Positions 57,450 through 64,000 of a stretch of DNA of 64,000 nt are shown piece after piece (positions within the stretch are counted from its first letter, which is position 1; each line of letters starts with the position of its first letter). The position numbers were made by a program, and so were the translations under genes. Below the pieces are notes generated by a model. It had not been told where the DNA came from. It did not search any database and saw only the letters and a program-made list of their open reading frames with translations. Source of the stretch: Shewanella violacea DSS12 (GTDB lineage: Bacteria > Pseudomonadota > Gammaproteobacteria > Enterobacterales > Shewanellaceae); the NCBI RefSeq assembly GCF_000091325.1, contig NC_014012.1:4671685-4735684 (forward strand). The letters run 5' to 3'.

Positions 57450-57768
57450 ATACAACCCACATAAGTTTGAAACTAATATGAATAGTAATGCAACTAATGG
57501 TGTTTACTTTCGCCAAAAGAATACTCTTGAAGCATATTGCTATGCTTCGGCACTTGATTTAAGTGTTTGAGAACTCAATTATTTATTTATTTTTCGCGCT
57601 AATGCTATTAATAACAACTTACAAGTAAGTCGCTATCCCTTTCGCATTAACACTATCAGCTTTCCAAATTTTTAAAGAACAAACAACACCGTAAAGGTGC
57701 GTTTCTCGCTCTAACAAGAACAAGTAATCTGTGTGAACACTCAGCAAATATTGAGTTAGTCGTATAGG
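57450..57768 (-). other. 16S-23S internal spacer without tRNA genes
   Basis: 319 bases with no tRNA-like cloverleaf: no GGTTCGAATC-type T-loop on either strand. A boxA-like TGTTCTTTAAAAATTTGG on the minus strand near 57665-57685 is the usual antitermination site before 23S. Confidence 0.8.
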
Positions 57769-59312
<1,544 letters not shown>

Positions 59313-59575
59313 AAAGTTCTTTTGATGCACCCTCTTTCGAAGATGACATCGGCTCAATGAATTATACTGTTTTTCACTAACCCGAAGGTCAATGAAGCTT
59401 ACATATTTTGCTTCTTTGAATTTACTTTCTCGAAAGAAAGTAGAAACCAAAGTTGCTATGGTCACTCAGTGGTTCATCGAGTTAAATTTTTGATTGCTCA
59501 TCCTTTACTAGAAAGAGTGAAGCAATTTCGAATAACTCAACACCTGTGAGTGTCCACACAGATTTCTTGTTTTGT

Positions 59576-59669
59576 ATTGTTAAAGAGCGTGGTGCTAAGT
59601 AGCACCGCCGTTGACGCTAGGTCGTTGGCTTGAGGAGGCGTATTCTACACTCTCCGTGGTTGGCGTCAA
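59576..59669 (-). promoter_or_regulatory. rRNA leader: boxA and promoter P2
   Basis: On the minus strand GCTCTTTAACAAT (59576-59590) is a boxA antitermination site. Upstream, TTGACG at 59664-59669 and TAGAAT at 59642-59647 have a 16-base spacer, a good sigma-70 promoter (P2), with a GC-rich start region as in stringent promoters. Confidence 0.8.
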
Positions 59670-59765
59670 GGGCTTTTAAAAAATTAATTTCAACCGCTTA
59701 CTTATTGCCCTGACTGGGTTTCAGCTTCGTTTAAGAAGACTGGTTTGCCGTGTCAGTGGATGCGC

Positions 59766-59793
59766 ATTATAGGGGATTTCGATGTGAGTACAA
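59766..59793 (-). promoter_or_regulatory. rRNA promoter P1
   Basis: On the minus strand TTGTAC (59788-59793) and a perfect TATAAT (59766-59771), spacer 16 bases, followed by GCGCATCC, a GC-rich discriminator as expected for a ppGpp-controlled promoter. About 120 bases upstream of P2. Confidence 0.8.
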
Positions 59794-59904
59794 GGGCTAT
59801 TCAAAGGAATAATCCGATTAATGTAATGACCGCATATTTATCAAACAAAATGATGTTTTATAAGACTTAACTCGGTCATTTAAGCCTCACTACTGAATTT
59901 TAAA

Positions 59905-59935
59905 TACTAAAAAGGGACCTTAGGTCCCTTTTTAG
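59905..59935. terminator. Bidirectional terminator between rRNA operon and ccm genes
   Basis: Perfect palindrome: ACTAAAAAGGGACC / GGTCCCTTTTTAGT around TTA. Runs of A and T on both sides suggest it works for both strands, ending ccmH-side transcription before the rRNA promoters. The stretch to 60233 holds no gene. Confidence 0.8.
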
Positions 59936-60233
59936 TAAGCGATAACGCCATATCTTGGTTATATATGAGTTACCTATAATAGGAGTTATCGATAAACACT
60001 GAACAAGCTCTAGTATTTACTTATCATTGTAAACTCTACTTTCTATCTTATATAAGAAGTGAAACCTTACTAACCTAACTCTTTAAAAAATGGTTTCAGA
60101 CGAGGCTAAGCTCTATAGGCTACTAGGTGCCCCTTAGATCTTCTTCTGCATCTCTGCAACGCCATAGCTTTATACATAGATAAGGAAGTGAGTACTAACA
60201 AAGACATTATTAGTACTGTTACCAGGCGTTAAT

Positions 60234-60713
60234 TTATTTAGCGTCTCGATTAAGCAGCCTATCTAACTCTTTCTGCTCCTCGGCGCTAATGCCTTGATCT
60301 TCGACTTGGGAGATACGTTGTTTACGCACAAAGATAAAACCGATACATAAACCTAAAACTAATAGCCCAATAGGACCTAACCAGAGTATGTAGGTTTTGG
60401 GCTCCATTCTTGGCTTATAAAGGACAAAATCACCATAGCGACTAGTCATGAACTCTATCACTTCGTCATAATCTTTCCCGGCATCAACCATCTGGTAGAC
60501 TTCCAGACGAAGGTCCTGAGCCACCTGGGAATTTGAGTCGATCAAATTTTGGTTTTGACACTGAGGACAACGAAGTGAATGCGCGAGCTCCAACGCTCGC
60601 TGCTGATTTTCAGCAGACTTGAACTCATAGGTATCAACCGGCGTAGCATTTACTGACATCACAGTTAATGACAGGAGTATAGCGCCCATAAATTTGAATA
60701 TAGATTTAATCAT
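60234..60713 (-). CDS. ccmH: Cytochrome c maturation protein CcmH
   Basis: 159 aa. Signal-type N-terminus, then the redox motif LRCPQCQNQNL (about 48-58; CxxC reduces apocytochrome c thiols), the conserved SQVAQDLRLEVYQMVDAGKDYDEVIEFMTSRYGDFVLYKPR, one membrane helix (about 108-130) and a short cytoplasmic tail. Short form without the C-terminal TPR part, which CcmI supplies. Overlaps ccmG by four bases. Confidence 0.93.
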   Translation of the reverse strand: MIKSIFKFMGAILLSLTVMSVNATPVDTYEFKSAENQQRALELAHSLRCPQCQNQNLIDSNSQVAQDLRLEVYQMVDAGKDYDEVIEFMTSRYGDFVLYKPRMEPKTYILWLGPIGLLVLGLCIGFIFVRKQRISQVEDQGISAEEQKELDRLLNRDAK

Positions 60714-61264
60714 GATGCGCCCTCCTCTTTTGCAACGGCTTGCAGCTGTTTAATCATTGGCAGTAAGGTCTCATCCCATACACGCTGATCGATTGGACCC
60801 GCATATCTGAATCTAATGATACCGTTGTGATCCACTAAGAAGCTTTCCGGCGCACCATAAACACCAAGATCTAGACCTAGGCGACCATTGTGGTCGTAGA
60901 TATTCTTAGTATAAGGATCACCTAGAATATTTAACTCTCTAAGTGCTGAGTCTCGCTCATCACGATAGTTAATACCATAAATAGGTAAGGTATTCTGTCT
61001 GGCGAAACGCATAAGATAAGGATGCTCGTATTTGCACGAAGGACACCAAGTTGCCCATACGTTTAATAGTGACACTTTACCTTTCAAAGTTTCATTGGTG
61101 ATTATCTCGCTACTATCTTCCAAGCGCTCTAGCTGGAAAACAGGAATAGGTTTGCCTTCGAGTGCTGAATCTAGCAGCTTTGGGTTGAGGAAGAGCCCCT
61201 TATATAAGAAGCCCCCCATGCCCATCACTAAGATCAGTGGAATAAATAATATTAGCTTCTTCAT
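60710..61264 (-). CDS. ccmG: Thiol:disulfide interchange protein CcmG/DsbE
   Basis: 184 aa membrane-anchored periplasmic thioredoxin. N-terminal helix (LILFIPLILVMGMGGFLYKG), then NVWATWCPSCKYEHPYL with the CPSC active site (about 74-77) and the cis-Pro region VYGAPESFLVDHNGIIRFRYAGP. Reduces the heme-binding CxxCH cysteines for CcmH. 17 bases after ccmF. Confidence 0.93.
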   Translation of the reverse strand: MKKLILFIPLILVMGMGGFLYKGLFLNPKLLDSALEGKPIPVFQLERLEDSSEIITNETLKGKVSLLNVWATWCPSCKYEHPYLMRFARQNTLPIYGINYRDERDSALRELNILGDPYTKNIYDHNGRLGLDLGVYGAPESFLVDHNGIIRFRYAGPIDQRVWDETLLPMIKQLQAVAKEEGAS

Positions 61265-61281
61265 ACTTGCCCCAATTCAAG

Positions 61282-63261
61282 TTAGGCCGTAGCCAATTTC
61301 TCTTTTTCCGCGTCAAGCTTAGATGTTTGCGTTACTTTCTTGGCACGATAACGTTTGTCAGATGCAGCAAAGAAACCACCAACCATCATAAATATGCTGC
61401 CGAACCATAACCAACGCACAAATGGCTTATAGTTAATACGTACAGCGAACTCGGTAGGACTAATTGGATCTCCCATGGTGACATATAAATCACGGAAGAG
61501 TCCCCAGTCGATACCCGCTTCCGTCATATCCATAGTACGTACATTGTACTGACGACGATCTGGCTTTAGTAAGGTGATGAAGTCACCATCTTTATACACT
61601 TCAATCTGCCCTTGTTGAGCAGTGTAATTAGGGCCAACGACATTTTTAATTTCGATAAAGCTAAATGTATACCCAGCTAATTCCTGGCTGATACCAGGCC
61701 CCATACGTACACTCTTCTCGATAGAGTAGTTTGAAACCATAGTGCCACCCACAACAGATACCGCTATGCCTAAGTGAGCGATGAGCATACCCAATTGGCT
61801 ACGACCTAAACGAGCCAGACTGAGAGAGCCATCTTTCGATTTAATCAAATCATATCCGGCTCTAAGTGTAGTAAGCGTGATCCAGGTTGCTGCTGCTATA
61901 CCCAAGGCGACCCAAGTATTGAACTTTCCATCGGCTAGGAATGGCACTGCCACACCGACGATAATAGCAACCAGGGCAGGAACCAGAACTTTAGCCTGTA
62001 CAGCACCAGGTTTAGCTTTCTTCCAACGAATGTTCGGGCCTATACCCATAAAGACAAACAACACCAGAATAATGGGTACAAATACAGCATTAAAGTATGG
62101 TGGTCCTACTGAGATTTTACCCATATTTAAGGCATCTATAAGTAGCGGATAGAGGGTACCAAGAAGTACGGTACCACATGCCACTGTGAGCAAAATATTA
62201 CACACAAGCAGCATAGTTTCTCTAGACCATAAGTCGAAACGTGCCGGACTCTTCATTTGACTCGCTCTGAAAGCGAATAGTGTCAAAGAGCCACCTACAG
62301 CTAAGCCTAGTAACAGCAAAATAAACATGCCTCGACTAGGATCTGAGGCAAAGGAGTGCACCGAAGTAAGCACTCCTGAACGAACAATAAATGTACCTAA
62401 CAAGCTTAACGAGAATGCGGTTATAGACAGTAGTACTGTCCAGTTACGGAATGCCGCACGTTTCTCGGTAACGATAACCGAATGGAGCAATGCGGTACCG
62501 ACTAACCAAGGCATGAAAGAAGCATTCTCAACAGGATCCCAGAACCACCAACCACCCCAACCTAATTCATAATAAGCCCACCAAGACCCAAGAGAGATAC
62601 CACCGGTTAGAAATACCCAAGCTGCCAATGTCCAAGGACGACTCCAGCGAGCCCATGCTGAATCTAGACTGCCCCCCATCAAGGCTGAAATAGCGAAGGC
62701 GAAGCTCACAGAGAAGCCAACATAACCAAGATATAACATAGGTGGGTGGAAGATCAGACCAACGTCTTGCAACATAGGGTTTAGATCACGGCCCTCCATA
62801 GGAGTAGGAAATAAGCGCTCGAAAGGGTTTGAGGTTAAGATCATGAACAATGCAAAACCCACAACAATAAAGGCCAGCACGGAGAGTACTCGGGCAGTAA
62901 ATACCTCTTCTAGGCTTTTACTGAAAAATGCAACCGCTGCAGTCCAGCCTGATAATGCAAACACCCAGAAGAGTAAAGAACCTTCATGTCCCCCCCATAC
63001 TGCTGCTATCTTAAAGAAGATAGGTAGTTGAGAGTTTGAATGATGTGCTACATAAGCAACTGAGAAATCATCAACCGCAAAACTATAACCCAGAACGATA
63101 ACCGATACGGCGATAAAGAAAAACATGCCATAGGTTAACGGCCAAGCATATCGCACTAAGTATTGGTCTTTACGTGCAACACCAATTAAAGGAACGCAAG
63201 CTAACAGGAAGGCAAATGCCAAACCTATTATTAGCGATATGTGTCCTAACTCTGGGATCAT
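61282..63261 (-). CDS. ccmF: Heme lyase CcmF
   Basis: 659 aa polytopic membrane protein that, with CcmH/I, attaches heme to apocytochrome c. About 15 helices. AAVWGGHEGSLLFWVF (about 87-102) and the tryptophan-rich WWFWDPVENASFMPWL (about 234-249) are the heme-handling motifs; AHLGIAVSVVGGTMVSNYS and the periplasmic C-terminal domain follow. A GAGGAAA region precedes the ATG. Divergent from ccmI across about 415 bases with no other gene. Confidence 0.95.
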   Translation of the reverse strand: MIPELGHISLIIGLAFAFLLACVPLIGVARKDQYLVRYAWPLTYGMFFFIAVSVIVLGYSFAVDDFSVAYVAHHSNSQLPIFFKIAAVWGGHEGSLLFWVFALSGWTAAVAFFSKSLEEVFTARVLSVLAFIVVGFALFMILTSNPFERLFPTPMEGRDLNPMLQDVGLIFHPPMLYLGYVGFSVSFAFAISALMGGSLDSAWARWSRPWTLAAWVFLTGGISLGSWWAYYELGWGGWWFWDPVENASFMPWLVGTALLHSVIVTEKRAAFRNWTVLLSITAFSLSLLGTFIVRSGVLTSVHSFASDPSRGMFILLLLGLAVGGSLTLFAFRASQMKSPARFDLWSRETMLLVCNILLTVACGTVLLGTLYPLLIDALNMGKISVGPPYFNAVFVPIILVLFVFMGIGPNIRWKKAKPGAVQAKVLVPALVAIIVGVAVPFLADGKFNTWVALGIAAATWITLTTLRAGYDLIKSKDGSLSLARLGRSQLGMLIAHLGIAVSVVGGTMVSNYSIEKSVRMGPGISQELAGYTFSFIEIKNVVGPNYTAQQGQIEVYKDGDFITLLKPDRRQYNVRTMDMTEAGIDWGLFRDLYVTMGDPISPTEFAVRINYKPFVRWLWFGSIFMMVGGFFAASDKRYRAKKVTQTSKLDAEKEKLATA

Positions 63262-63677
63262 GGGGTTTCCTCGGTCCTATTAGATGAATTGTTTAAACTT
63301 AAGTCTAATTCAATCGCTTAACCTTAATGTGAGTTTAAAACCACACTAGTAAGGTTAAAATTTTGAGTCATTTTAGTATTTGCGATTGTATCTGTCTGCT
63401 TCTTTCGAACAAATATGGATAACTTGTCTCATTTCTTTGTACTTTAACACCTGTATTCCACGTATGAAATCTGGCAGATTCTATGCTTTAAGCCTTAGGT
63501 GAAGCTTAAGTTTGGCCTAAGTTAGCGGAAATAGAATTGAATTGTGAAGAAACACTCAAGTCTCTGCCTTTTCCACTAATGAATTTCTTATATTACTGTT
63601 CAATGAATAATCTTTACGTATAATCTTCATCAAGCCCAGCGGCACATCCGCTTTTGTAACTCATGTGAAAAGAAATA

Positions 63678-64000
63678 ATGACCACTCTCTGGATTTTTAT
63701 TGCACTTTTTTTGTTGGTCAGCTTAACACTGATTTGGATTCCTCACTTTCGTCAAAAGCAGATGACGCAAGCGGAAGAAGCCGGAGTTCGTAAACAAGCT
63801 AACTTAGAACTTTTTAACAGTCGGCTCGCCACATTAGAGAAAGATTTTTCAGATGAACAGCTAGAACAAACTGAGTTCGATGCGTTTAAGCAAGAACTAG
63901 AAATCAGCCTACTGCAAGATATGAAACAAGGTGAGGATGAATCTCTAGTTAATAAAATCAAACCTAAGGGCCTTGCCTGGCCAGTAGTCATGTCTGTTGC
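63678..64000 (+). CDS. ccmI: Cytochrome c maturation protein CcmI, N-terminal part (3' end outside window)
   Basis: Reading frame open to the right edge. It begins MTTLWIFIALFLLVSLTLIWIP, a membrane helix, then a charged helical stretch (RLATLEKDFSDEQLEQTEFDAFKQELEISLLQDM), typical of CcmI, whose later TPR domain delivers apocytochrome c to CcmF/H. AAAAGAAATA precedes the ATG; no strong ribosome-binding site. The opposite-strand ORF here is a shadow. Call rests on the N-terminus and on the ccmF neighbour. Confidence 0.82.
   Translation, partial: MTTLWIFIALFLLVSLTLIWIPHFRQKQMTQAEEAGVRKQANLELFNSRLATLEKDFSDEQLEQTEFDAFKQELEISLLQDMKQGEDESLVNKIKPKGLAWPVVMSV

Overview
The window looks like chromosomal DNA of a marine gammaproteobacterium, most probably Shewanella or a close relative. 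The reasons are the gmk-rpoZ-spoT-ridA-trmH...recG backbone, glnA with glnLG, a cytochrome c maturation locus with ccmI divergent from ccmFGH, DUF2959/DUF3014 proteins, a gammaproteobacterial rRNA operon and moderate GC. The genus is inferred from gene content and order; no database comparison was possible.

Layout. 1-2.1 kb: the end of a DctB-like sensor kinase and a response regulator whose AAA+ domain is degenerate. 2.3-4.7 kb: a NahK-like sugar kinase and a DUF805-type membrane protein, both on the minus strand. 5.0-9.3 kb: gmk, rpoZ, spoT (TTG start), ridA and trmH. 9.3-16.2 kb: an accessory stretch separating trmH from recG. It holds degenerate intergenic repeats, minus-strand integron-like cassettes (a stand-alone RibD-type deaminase, an FRG-domain protein and a small cysteine protein) with one well-formed attC-like site, then an acyl-CoA ligase, a CaxA-type exchanger and a truncated secreted ORF. 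16.2-19.3 kb: recG and a DUF3014 protein.

19.5-36.4 kb: an aryl polyene (APE) gene cluster of 18 tightly packed plus-strand genes in the order apeC-D-E-F-G-H-I-J-[ammonia-lyase]-K-L-M-[flavoprotein]-N-O-P-Q-R. By family knowledge, two ACPs, ketosynthases, a ketoreductase and two dehydratases extend an aryl starter activated by ApeH. ApeD and ApeJ acylate or glycosylate the product, and ApeL, ApeM and ApeN move it to the outer membrane. The MIO ammonia-lyase and the halogenase-like flavoprotein are extra and suggest a starter made from an aromatic amino acid plus oxidative or halogen tailoring. This is the most interesting system in the window. A 109-bp tandem repeat lies downstream.

37-44 kb: a 2OG-Fe(II) oxygenase, dtd, a lipoprotein, a prolyl iminopeptidase, a YihY-type membrane protein, a small membrane protein, a DUF2959 lipoprotein, a glycerophosphodiesterase lipoprotein and a repeat-rich gap. 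44.5-53.2 kb: typA and a nitrogen-control region (glnA with NtrC sites and a sigma-54 promoter, a DAACS transporter, a DUF4124 protein, and glnL-glnG preceded by a perfect NtrC palindrome). 53.3-59.8 kb: a minus-strand rRNA operon (16S-23S-5S, no spacer tRNA). Its tail carries two elements whose inverted ends copy the 3' end of the 5S gene. 60.2-64 kb: ccmH, ccmG and ccmF on the minus strand, and the start of ccmI on the plus strand.
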